DNA from: Smittium culicis
Taxonomy: Eukaryota; Kickxellomycota; Harpellomycetes; Harpellales; Legeriomycetaceae
Direction: 5' to 3'
Assembly: GCA_001970855.1 (NCBI GenBank)
Contig: LSSN01003239.1
Coordinates: 1-13,044 of the forward strand
DNA length: 13,044 bases
Positions 1 to 7,542 of this stretch are shown here, one piece after another. How positions within the stretch are numbered: position 1 is the first letter of the stretch; every line of letters begins with the position of its first letter. The translations under genes and the position numbers were made by a program. The notes under the pieces were generated by a model. It saw only the letters and a list, made by a program, of their open reading frames with translations. It was not told where the DNA came from and ran no database searches.

Positions 1-1072
1 AAAAAAAAAAAAAAAACAGCTGAATACTCGGTCAAATTATAATAAAACTGGTAATTTATCATAACTTAAGCACATTGGATCATTATATTTCATATGGGAG
101 ATTCTGAATGAAGAGAGCACTTTGTTGAAGTTTAATGTTATTGGCCTGTATAAGCACTTATTGTAAGTATTATTGGCGGAGCAAAAATGGTATTTTGATT
201 TTTCTATTTCTTCGTTTCAATTTAAAATTTTTATTTGATAAAAAATTAAATTATTCTACTCATTGGGCGTTTATTTTTGATGCGATTTTATGCACTGAAA
301 CTCTTTACACTATAAAATGACCTCTTCATAAAGAATTGCCCATATAGTCTATTCTCTACATCAATAATGAAATCAGGTGAGATTATGAGTAAGTTATTCT
401 TAGATTTTTTTTAAAAATATATGTTATAATTCGCTTTCAAAATCTGGCATACAATTTTTTTAATTATTTCTTGTTGATTATTATTCTTACGTGATTACCT
501 TGAATTCGAAAAAAAATTTAGCCATAACCACTTAATACTGAGAATATATGTACTTTATTTAGAAATTATAATTTGAAAAATAACTGAAATTTGATAATAC
601 TGTCTCATAAGATCGAACAAAATAATTTAATATTTGAAGAGATGTCAGACTAAGTTTATTTTATGAGAATTACTGAATTCGCTTTATTTATTTTATTGTA
701 AGTATGTTTTTTTTTTTTTACATGGTCAAACTGCAATTTTTTTTGCGAAAAATACTCTTTAAACTGAATTGAGCTCAGTTAAGGTGTGATATGGGTTATA
801 TTCACTTGAATTGGTACTTTAAGAGGTGTTAATATTTTTCGATCATCGCTATCAGTATAATATGAATTAGCAAAATATTTAATCTTTATAAAAGGATCCC
901 TTGTGAGTGCTGGTAAGATCCAATAGCCTAAAAAAATCTAAAAAAAGCGCTAGTTAAAAATTTAGTACTTTCTTTAGTCTACTGTGAGAAATTATTCAAA
1001 AAGAATTTTCATCAAAAATAAACATAGCTTGTATAGATATTTGCATTTTTCTATATGTAGTAATTTATATTA
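1..1072. other. A+T-rich flank, no gene recognised
   Basis: The stretch opens with a run of 16 A and is very A+T-rich throughout, with frequent stops in all frames. The longest reading frame (135-320, 61 codons) is rich in Phe, Leu, Lys and Tyr, matches nothing I recognise, and looks like chance. I saw no tRNA, rRNA, tandem array or clear inverted repeat. It may be intergenic sequence or very old repeat debris. Confidence 0.6.
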
Positions 1073-1076
1073 TTAA

Positions 1077-1250
1077 CCCTATCCCGTCCAACATCCTTTA
1101 AAAAAGTATATATTATGATTTACAAGCTTATTATTTGCAGTTTTTTAATATCAAACCAATATTTTTTAACATTTAGAAATTTTATTACTTTTATTGAATC
1201 CAGTTGGATATATTTTGTAGACCAAAAATAGTCTACCGCCCATGAAAGGG
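1077..1250 (-). mobile_element. piggyBac-like MITE candidate, copy A
   Basis: A 174-bp stretch begins CCCTATCCCG and ends CATGAAAGGG. It is flanked by TTAA (1073-1076) and TTGA (1251-1254), so the ends are CCCT-type inverted repeats with a nearly intact TTAA duplication, which is the piggyBac signature. It contains a short hairpin (GTAGAC and GTCTAC around 1218-1237). On the reverse strand its first ~55 bp align by eye with 6805-6860 (CCCTTTCA..GGCGGT, then a GAC/GTC hairpin, then ATCCAA). It has no coding capacity. Alternatively, this and copy B are extensions of the flanking inverted repeats of element 1 rather than separate MITEs. Confidence 0.45.
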
Positions 1251-1275
1251 TTGAGACAAAGATTTTATTTATTGC

Positions 1276-1480
1276 AAGAATTAATCGATTTTAAGAATAT
1301 TAATTTATATTATGCTAACATGATATCATATTATGCGTTTCATCTTTTATTGGCTAAAGGAAAATTTCAAATAAACTAATTACTAATTAGTCATAAACAA
1401 AAAAAAGTAAATGAAATTTTTTTTTTCTTTTTTTTTTCAGGTATATAGCCTTTGGTACGTCTTTTTGAAAACTTAATCAT
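1276..1480. repeat. Element 1 left (3') inverted terminal repeat
   Basis: This is the inverted partner of 5711-5876. Shared blocks on opposite strands include TTTCATCTTTTAT, the 10-bp palindrome ACTAATTAGT (1382-1391 and 5800-5809), AGTAAATGAAA followed by a T-rich tract, and CAGGTATATAGCCTTTG (1439-1455). Similarity fades near 1480. The outer ~30 bp (1276-1310) have no partner in the right ITR but are copied in the ICR at 1849-1910. So the left ITR is longer than the right, an asymmetry also known in DIRS-1. Confidence 0.85.
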
Positions 1481-1502
1481 CGAATGCATTGTTATAAATA
1501 AT

Positions 1503-1825
1503 AATAATTATAATAATTATAATAGTTATAATAGTTATAATAGTTATAATAGTTATAATAGTTATAATAGTTATAATAGTTATAATAGTTATAATAGTTA
1601 TAATAGTTATAATAGTTATAATAGTTATAATAGTTATAATAGTTATAATAGTTATAATAGTTATAATAGTTATAATAGTTATAATAGTTATAATAGTTAT
1701 AATAGTTATAATAGTTATAATAGTTATAATAGTTATAATAGTTATAATAGTTATAATAGTTATAATAGTTATAATAGTTATAATAGTTATAATAGTTATA
1801 ATAGTTATAATAGTTATAATAGTTA
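1503..1825. repeat. 9-bp minisatellite, unit AATAGTTAT
   Basis: Two variant units (AATAATTAT, 1503-1520) are followed by 33 uninterrupted copies of AATAGTTAT (1521-1817) and a last 8-bp partial copy. The run shows no mismatch that I can find. Because the unit is 9 bp and lacks stops in several frames, it creates long repetitive reading frames (Asn-Ser-Tyr on plus, Ile-Thr-Ile and Asn-Tyr-Tyr on minus). These are by-products, not genes. It sits between the ICR and the 3' ITR of element 1, in what would be the untranslated tail. Perfect copies inside a decayed element point to recent expansion. Confidence 0.97.
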
Positions 1826-1848
1826 AAATAAGAAACAAGAGGTTGGGA

Positions 1849-1932
1849 CATAATATGGTACCATGTTAGTATAATATAAATTAATATTCTTATAATTGAT
1901 TAATTCTTACATTATACGTCACTATAGTATCA
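1849..1932. repeat. Element 1 internal complementary region (ICR)
   Basis: Two adjacent parts match the two element ends. Positions 1849-1910 are the reverse complement of the left end 1276-1335, nearly base for base (a few mismatches in ~60). Positions 1911-1932 (ATTATACGTCACTAT, then GTATCA) are the reverse complement of the right end across 5861-5876 joined to 6682-6690. Reverse-complemented, the ICR therefore reads right end joined to left end. This is the DIRS-1 ICR arrangement, thought to template end joining in the circular intermediate. It overlaps the last codons of the YR ORF by about 11 bp. Confidence 0.85.
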
Positions 1933-2984
1933 AATTATGTGGCTCCAGAGGTAGTACCGACTCTGTTAAATTAGAATAGTTACTTTGAGAAAGACGATAG
2001 TATGTTTCAAACACATGATAGTTTGACTAGAAAGCCTGTGAAACTATTTCTGATGATGGCACGCTGGCTGCAGCTGCAATGATGGGCCCCAATTCCTTAG
2101 TTTATGGGCGTGTATTTCCCGCCGGGAGATCCATAAGGTCAGTCAGAGAGTGTATATAACGAGTAATTGAATCTGTGCACAGTTCCCTTGAGAAATCGTC
2201 TATTTGCCTTAGAAGCATTGATAGTTTGATCTCAGAATGGTTTATGTGCTCTTTCAAACATTCTACATCACATATCCTCTTTTTGTACAATTTATAAGTT
2301 TCAAAGTGATAAAGAATCTTGTCAGTATGAGATTTTATTTCGCAAGGTTTGCATATTGGTCTTACTTTGCGCCTTTCCTTAGGAGCAACGATATCTAACA
2401 TAACATATTCTTCCGAAACCAAGATTTGGTCATCGTCGACTATGTGAAGAACACTTGAACGCAAAAGACCACACGTTGATAGCAACCAGCACAGTTTTGC
2501 TGTTAACTGATTTATTTCCAAATTTCTTATCGGTCCCTATGATCTTAACTGTTTTATCACTGGTGATAAATCAAATTTAGGTCTTATGAATGACACCATT
2601 GACGTTTCTTTCAATTCCTTAAAGAAAGTGGTAAAACATGGTTGAGAGGCGATTTCTTTTGGATTTTAGCAGATATTAAGTATAGCAGATTTTTATGACT
2701 TTATAGTGGAAGAGTATAGCTTGTCTTCTACGAAAAGTTTAAATAGAAAATTAATTAATCAGCTGCGTTAATTTTTCGGGATATTTTTTCAAATTTTACC
2801 CAGCTTAGAAACCTTTTTTATTGCCGGGTGATATTTTTTAATTCTCTTTGTAGTCCTTGGGTTGTTCAATATAATTCCGATGGCTTTATTGGCCAAATCT
2901 TGTCTGAAGAGGGAGCACTGCTTATCCTTCAAGCCATCATGCTCCACGATTTGTTCTTGGAAAGTGGGGATTTGTCGCTTTTCG
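1922..2984 (-). pseudogene. Tyrosine recombinase, element 1 (stops in frame)
   Basis: This is the integrase-equivalent of a YR retrotransposon, which would cut and rejoin the DNA circle through a 3'-phosphotyrosine. One minus-strand frame reads from about 2984 to a TAG at 1922-1924 with no frameshift but about ten in-frame stops. An N-terminal segment (2984-2791) with 'PRTTKRIKKYHPAIKKV' resembles the core-binding part. Next come 'STIKS' and 'SAILNIC' (about 2715-2660), then the catalytic part (2521-2105) with 'LTAKLCWLLSTCGLLRSS', where the Arg at 2459-2461 fits the first catalytic Arg. Later 'VAPKERRKVRPICKPCEI' and 'HTDKIL' appear. The C-terminus ends 'VFETYYRLSQSN', with the likely nucleophile among the Tyr codons 1997-2002. 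A TAG at 2027-2029 stands where relatives have Trp. The region before the Tyr reads T-K-E-L-G, so the second catalytic Arg may be lost. Family assignment is strong; start unknown. Confidence 0.8.
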
Positions 2985-4742
2985 GGTCTGTTATAACTAA
3001 TGTGGCTGGTAGGATGATTGCATTCATTGTTAATAGGCTGGTAACATCTGGATACCAAATTTCCTATGATCAGTTGGGCGTTATGATCGTCATTGTTATC
3101 CTCTCTCGTCTGACTTTCTAGATAACTTGAGGAATCAAGTTCCATGGTGGGCAACTGTAAGGTCTCGTCAAATTTATCGATGAGTGAGCTAGAGAATTGA
3201 ATCCCACAGCTTCCGTGTCTTTGTACCAGCTGTAATATAGGTGGTAATTTTTGTTTTGTGCTATCGCAAATAAGTCTACGTCATTCTGATCAAACCTCTC
3301 CTAAATTGATTTGAAGGTTGGATTGCCCAATGACAATTCCGTTTGAGCAGTCATCCTGGATGGGGCATTGGCTGGGCTCGTCGAAGTCAGCACATAAGCT
3401 ATTTTATGGAGGTTTCCTGCTTCTAAGCAATGGCTACATATCCTTTCTGATATTCCTAGAAATTTTTTTGATACTGCCCTCCCCCCAAACTTCCTTATGT
3501 ATGAAATACTTGTGGTATTGTATGAGTAAACCCAAACAGAATTCCGAGCAACGCTCGGGAGCCTTACTGCGTATAAAATTATCAACAGCTCTTTTTCATT
3601 GATGTGCAAGTTCCTCAGGTGTTCTGGCCATGATCCCGAAAATACTTGGGATTCCGAGAATATCCCCGACCCGATGTCGCTTGTATCAGTGTAGAGTTCC
3701 ATTTTGGAATCTCTGGAAGGAAGAAATTCCCATTACATATTGATAATTGCTCTTTCCACCAAGTTAGGCTCTCGGTTGCATGGTCTGTAAGTTGAACTGT
3801 TGCAGAAGAGTCTCTCAGTAACTTGAAGGGTTTTATCTTCAGCTCTTGGGTCCTTCTCAAATTCAGGCGTCCTTCCAGGATTGCCACCGACATGGCCTAT
3901 GCCTTACCAATGAATTAAGCAAGTCCCCTTATTGTAGCTTGCCCCTTTCTCAAAATCGATGCGGCTTCTCTTCGGAGGTCTCTGTTTTTTTTTTGGGGGG
4001 GGGGGGGACCTTCAAGGTCATATGTCTGGTGCTTACTAGCATTCCTATATGTTGAATTGTCTGCGACGGATTCAGATTGGATTTGGATAATTGTATTACA
4101 AAGACTAACTCCTGAAGTTTGGTCATTACTAGTTTTGTGTTCGTTGCGCAGTTGGATTTAGACGAGTCCATAATGAGTAGATCGTCTAAATAGGCCGTCA
4201 TTCTGATACCTTGTGGCCTGGCCCATTGTATCACTGTTCTGAGTATTTTGGTAAATAGTAGCGGTGAAATGCTCATCCCGAATGGGATAACCCTGAATTG
4301 GCATGCTCTCCCATTCTATTGGAACCTTAAATATTTCCTGGACAGATGACTTATCATTATATGCAGGAATGCATCCGATAGGTCTATTGAAGTGAGGAAG
4401 TCTTTTTGCCGTATAATCCTGCATGCTGAAGCTAGCGATTCCATTTTGAAGCTCTGCAGATTTATAAATCGGTTTAATGGGCTCATATTTAAAGCTGGGT
4501 TCAGTTCTCTTGATTTTTTTTTGGACTGTAAAAATATCGCTGTAGAACCCGTGCGAATGCTTTGATACATCTGTAATGGCATTTTTTGATAGTAACTGAG
4601 AAACTTCTTTGGTCATTGCCTTCTCGGCTTTTGGTTCCATTCGCCGTATGCTTGGGTGCGGGTTCCTTTTCATGTGCAGGGGGAATATCAGAGGTAGATT
4701 TTATCCTCTGTTTATTGTTTCTTGCACCCAGAAATCGTTTTT
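2985..4742 (-). pseudogene. RT/RNase H/methyltransferase-like pol, element 1
   Basis: This polyprotein would copy element RNA to DNA. The RT begins near 4736 (DFWVQETINRG), continues with 'KEVSQLLSKNAITDV' and 'GFYSDIFTVQKK', then shifts frame near a T9 run (4514-4522). It goes on with 'SPLNRFI', 'KDFLTSIDLSDAF' (catalytic Asp at 4382-4384), 'FRVIPFGMSISPLLF' and the active site YLDD (4181-4192). A second shift follows at the T10/G13 run (3985-4007). The thumb ('RKGQATIRGLA', 'FIGKA', 'LTWWKEQL') leads by a third shift near 3700 to RNase H: 'YTDTSDIGSG' (about 3693), 'HINEKELLIILYA', 'SYNTTSISYI', 'PANAPSRM'. In the same frame after a TAG (3301-3303) comes a methyltransferase-like segment, 'NDVDLFAIAQN', 'CPPWNLIPQVI', 'WYPDV' (3290-2985). 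Stops at 4316, 3915, 3897, 3070 and 3064 sit at family Trp or Gln positions. Confidence 0.85.
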
Positions 4743-4783
4743 AGGCAACCCCCGTGCTTCTCTTAATGCGTGTAGGCTTCCAC

Positions 4784-5587
4784 CTACTGGGATGTTCTGC
4801 GTACGCGCCCCCTTCCTCTGCTTCCCCGAAACCCCTGGTTAGAGTTATAGTACTTTTCGAAGCTAGAGTTGATGTTTTCTGCTTGATTATTTGGCGCCGT
4901 TGTAACTTGGGAGGAATATTCAGTCGCAATTTGCGAAATTCCAAGCTTCTGGCGCTGACGAAAGGACCGGCTGCATGAAGTTTTAGTGACTTTTTTATGC
5001 AATAATAGTTTCGATAATTTGGATTAGTCCATTAGGTGCTCATTGCATGTGGGATTTACTTGAAGTGCACGGCCCGGAAGGTTTAATCGCTGGTTCAGGT
5101 TTTCCAACCTTGCCCGAGTGATCATGGTTCCTGCTTCTGCTAGAAGCGTCCTCAATTTGCTTGCAAACATTATTCTCGGATCACCTGATGGCTCCTAGTC
5201 CAGTTTCAGCATCTGGTGAACATAAAAATCAACCGGTCTAGTCGCCTGAGCAAGTAAAGACTGAATATTATAATAGGAGGTATCCATTTTCTTAATTCCA
5301 TAAGGGGCTTCATCATTTAGTGGAGGTGGGCAGTTTATCATCCCCGCACTACGCGGGCATGAGTGGATTATCTCCCACTTTTCCTCTTCTTACAATGGAG
5401 CGGGGAAAAATTCTTCTAAACTGGGAAGTGATTCAATGAGCTTTTAGTAGGTTTGTATTTCACACATTTGGCTACGGGCTGTGATTTAATTTTCCTCTAT
5501 ATCCTCTTCATCAGAATTCCATTTTGTGATCAACGAGTTAATCTTATCATTAAGCCCGGATATCTTGTCTAAAAGTTGTTTCTTCAT
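4784..5587 (-). pseudogene. gag-like ORF1, element 1 (five in-frame stops)
   Basis: This would be the RNA-binding structural protein of the element. A minus-strand ATG at 5585-5587 opens a single frame of 267 codons to a TGA or equivalent at 4784-4786, with no frameshift but five internal stops: codons 34, 48 and 66, one after 'HQMLKLD', and one after 'NEHLMD'. The N-terminus (MKKQLLDKISGLNDKI) looks helical and heptad-like. The middle holds 'MDTSYYNIQSLLAQATRP' and 'VDFYVHQMLKLD', then 'MFASKLRTLLAEAG'. The C-terminus is basic and Gly/Arg-rich ('RGSRGRGRVRR'), as in RNA-binding gag tails, with no CCHC zinc knuckle. The order gag then pol on the same strand supports the call. I recognise the middle block from fungal DIRS gag proteins by memory only. 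Confidence 0.7.
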
Positions 5588-5710
5588 GCTTGCTAAATTA
5601 AATTTGAGGTATTTTTTTTTAGAATCTAATACTATATAATATTTAAAAGATTTTTTTTAATACGACAGTCTTTTTCTAATGAAGTGGAGTACCAGTACGA
5701 AAGAAAATAT

Positions 5711-5876
5711 GATAAAGTTAATAAAAGGACGTAACAAAGGCTATATACCTGGGGGAAAAAAAATGAAAAAAAATTTTCATTTACTTTAATTTGTTTATGA
5801 CTAATTAGTAATTAATTTATTTGACATTTTCGTTAGGCCCATAAAAGATGAAACACAAGTATGATACCATAGTGAC
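5711..5876. repeat. Element 1 right (5') inverted terminal repeat, split by hAT
   Basis: This is the inverted partner of 1310-1480, sharing GGCTATATACCTG (5740-5752), CATTTACTTTAAT, GACTAATTAGTAATTAAT (5799-5816) and ATAAAAGATGAAAC (5841-5854). The last ~9 bp of the element lie beyond the hAT insertion at 6682-6690 (GTATAATAT). Joining 5861-5876 to 6682 recreates the sequence kept in the ICR. As the 5' end of element 1 it would be expected to hold the promoter, but no specific promoter motif can be named. Confidence 0.8.
5869..5876. repeat. hAT target-site duplication, left copy
   Basis: ATAGTGAC directly precedes the TAGGG terminus and is repeated exactly at 6674-6681. Both copies are part of the element 1 ITR sequence. 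Confidence 0.92.
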
Positions 5877-6673
5877 TAGGGATTGCACGATAAAACCGTT
5901 AATTACCGTTAACCGGTTTTCGGAGCGATTTTTTGTCTACCGCTTACCGAAATTATTTTGGGCGGTAGCCGGCAATTTAACGCCAGCGTAATTACTTAAT
6001 TTTTGCACGAGTTTTTTATCGAAATGACGCCATTTTAGAAAATTTCCAGCCTAACAATTTATAGACTGCATAAAATCTATTGGCCGTGATCATTTTTTGT
6101 TTTTATTGGGTATTACGGTTTTTACTATCCAATAAATTTATTTTAGAAAATTTATGTTTTAACCAATACATGTTGATATATTTATTCTTGATTATTGTGA
6201 TTAAGAAATATTATTAAATAAGTGCGCGTTTACACTTATAAAATTGATATATTAATTGGATTTATATTGAAAAAAAAACGCAATATTTTTAAACTTAATA
6301 AGTGGATGATAATCAATTATAGCTACAAAAATAATAGGCTATAATTAAAAATGATTATTTTCCATGTGGAAAATAGTATTCATAATAAAAGGGGTTATCT
6401 GCAAATAGGATTGCATAATTTTTTTGAAAAAATGTAAATAATTTATCGAATCATGATTCTTAATTAATTTCGCATCAGCGAATAAAAACTTGTGATTAAT
6501 TTTAGGCCGATGGAATTTCTAAAAAAAAGTACAAATTTCGGTAATGAAAATTAAGCAAAAAACCCTGTTTCGCTAAAAATTACGCCCTACGGTAAATTCC
6601 CGGCTACCGCGATTTTTTTTTAGATTTTTACCTTTACCGAAATTCCAAATTTTCGGTAAATTTGTAATCCCTA
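5877..6673. mobile_element. Non-autonomous hAT element (797 bp)
   Basis: The ends are TAGGGATTGCA (5877-5887) and, reverse-complemented, TAGGGATTACA (6663-6673): typical hAT terminal repeats. An identical 8-bp duplication ATAGTGAC flanks it at 5869-5876 and 6674-6681, the hAT target length. Subterminal ACCG/CGGT motifs occur repeatedly at both ends. A second inverted block, CGGTAGCC GG.AATTT and GCGTAATT, pairs 5963-5993 with 6579-6610. No transposase reading frame is present, so it would need one in trans. It lies inside the 5' ITR of element 1, so it arrived after that element. Confidence 0.9.
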
Positions 6674-6681
6674 ATAGTGAC
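6674..6681. repeat. hAT target-site duplication, right copy
   Basis: ATAGTGAC directly follows the CCCTA terminus. It is identical to 5869-5876, giving the 8-bp duplication expected of hAT transposases. Confidence 0.92.
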
Positions 6682-6804
6682 GTATAATATTAAAAAATGA
6701 AGGAAATAAATTTAGTGACTCAGAAAGCTTTTAATTTTTTTTTTTTTACCAAGCTTATGGCGGATTTTTTAAATGCTTAAATTGAGTATTTCAATACTAT
6801 TTAG

Positions 6805-6996
6805 CCCTTTCAGTGGCGGTTGACTTTTTTTGAACTACCAAAACTATCCAACCAAATGACAATCTGATAAATCAATGTAAGATGTTAATAATTTATTGGA
6901 TATTAGCTTAAAATTATCCAATAATAAATAGTTATTATTTGGTATATCCAATTATGATTTTGAAAAAATTTTAAGAGATTTTTCCCCCGGAAAGGG
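6805..6996 (+). mobile_element. piggyBac-like MITE candidate, copy B
   Basis: A 192-bp stretch begins CCCTTTCAGTGGCGG and ends CCCCCGGAAAGGG, giving CCCTTTC-type inverted ends. It is flanked by TTAG (6801-6804) and TTAT (6997-7000), each one change from TTAA. Its left ~55 bp match the reverse strand of 1195-1250. Inside is a perfect 10-bp stem, TTATTGGATA (6893-6902) with TATCCAATAA (6915-6924), around a 12-nt loop. It has no coding capacity. The family is tentative. The inverted placement relative to copy A around element 1 leaves open an ITR-extension origin. Confidence 0.45.
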
Positions 6997-7304
6997 TTAT
7001 TAGGATGATTTTCGAATATAAATTATGAATTTTATTACATCGATAGTCTAATATATGGGATACTCTTAGGAGAACCAATAAATTTTTTATTATAAATCTA
7101 TTTTTTAATGTGGACTAGATAAAACTATTCGCTCTACCAAAAACTACATTTAAAATCATATTCTAATACCGTTTTTAAAAAAAAATTATATGTTATGCTT
7201 AGGTAAATCCTGATAGAAAAAGTTACGCTGTTCAAATTAATCTTTGAATTATCTTTTCCTTCTATTAAATATTCTTCACTTACATTAAAACAGTCTAGAC
7301 TGTA
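6997..7304. other. Spacer between the two retroelements, no gene
   Basis: This is A+T-rich sequence without a supported ORF. The one notable item is the perfect 12-bp palindrome CAGTCTAGACTG at 7291-7302, just outside the left end of element 2. The rest holds nothing I recognise. Confidence 0.6.
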
Positions 7305-7477
7305 TTTCGGGATCTAAGGTCCTCTCAACGATTGGTGGTAGGCCTTCCAGGCCGCATTTAACTTTATTAGTAGATATTAATAGAATTTAATAAGTAAAGA
7401 TTAAGATATAAATTAAATTAAATAAAGCTATAATACCATCGACATCGCGTCCATGATATAATCAGCAATTTCTAAAG
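7305..7477. repeat. Element 2 left (5') inverted terminal repeat
   Basis: This is the inverted partner of 11772-11938, with identity of roughly 85-90% by eye. Shared blocks include AGGTCCTCTCAA, ATAAGTAAAGATTAAGATATAAA (split here as two overlapping blocks, 7389-7412), AAAGCTATAA, ACCATCG.CATCGC and TCCATGATATAATCAG. It contains the hairpin-forming GGCCTTCCAGGCC (7341-7353), which is kept in the right ITR. As the 5' end it may hold the promoter, but none is identifiable. Confidence 0.9.
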
Positions 7478-7542
7478 TCGAATTTTGCGCTTCTAAAAAT
7501 AAATTCTAAAAGAAAATATCGAATAAACCTTTAAACTTTACT

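Larger units (their letters stand above)
1276..6690 (-). mobile_element. DIRS-like YR retrotransposon, element 1 (degenerate)
   Basis: This is a tyrosine-recombinase retrotransposon read on the minus strand. It has inverted terminal repeats, gag, pol (RT, RNase H, methyltransferase-like segment), a YR and an internal complementary region in the order expected for the DIRS group. No integrase, protease or LTR is visible. Without the hAT insertion and one target copy it is about 4.6 kb, close to usual DIRS sizes. The ends are set by the internal complementary region: its two halves match 1276-1335 and the 5861-5876/6682-6690 junction, so the termini are placed there to within a few bases. All ORFs carry stops or frameshifts, so this copy is non-autonomous today. 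Confidence 0.85.

Noticed and set aside
135..320. 61-codon plus-strand ORF in the left flank
   Set aside because: It is short, of A+T-driven composition, has no recognisable motif and no partner features.
1425..1445. Polypyrimidine tract ending in CAG, like a splice acceptor
   Set aside because: It is part of the element 1 ITR, is mirrored in the right ITR, and lies antisense to the element's transcription. No exon follows.
1503..1825. CRISPR array
   Set aside because: The 9-bp units are contiguous with no spacers, and the context is eukaryotic.
1452..1851. Repetitive reading frames on both strands (Asn-Ser-Tyr, Ile-Thr-Ile, Asn-Tyr-Tyr)
   Set aside because: They exist only because a 9-bp repeat without stops keeps frames open. 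Three frames are open at once and there is no non-repeat domain.
2828..3121. 97-codon plus-strand ORF
   Set aside because: It lies antisense to the element 1 pol/YR coding region, whose minus-strand frames carry recognisable family motifs.
2789..3154. Single protein spanning this minus-strand frame
   Set aside because: The first half overlaps the methyltransferase-like segment, which is in another frame. Only the part from about 2984 downward resembles the YR N-terminus.
4609..4978. Plus-strand ORFs rich in Pro, Cys and Leu
   Set aside because: They are antisense to the gag tail and RT start of element 1. Their composition reflects the Arg/Gly-rich complement.
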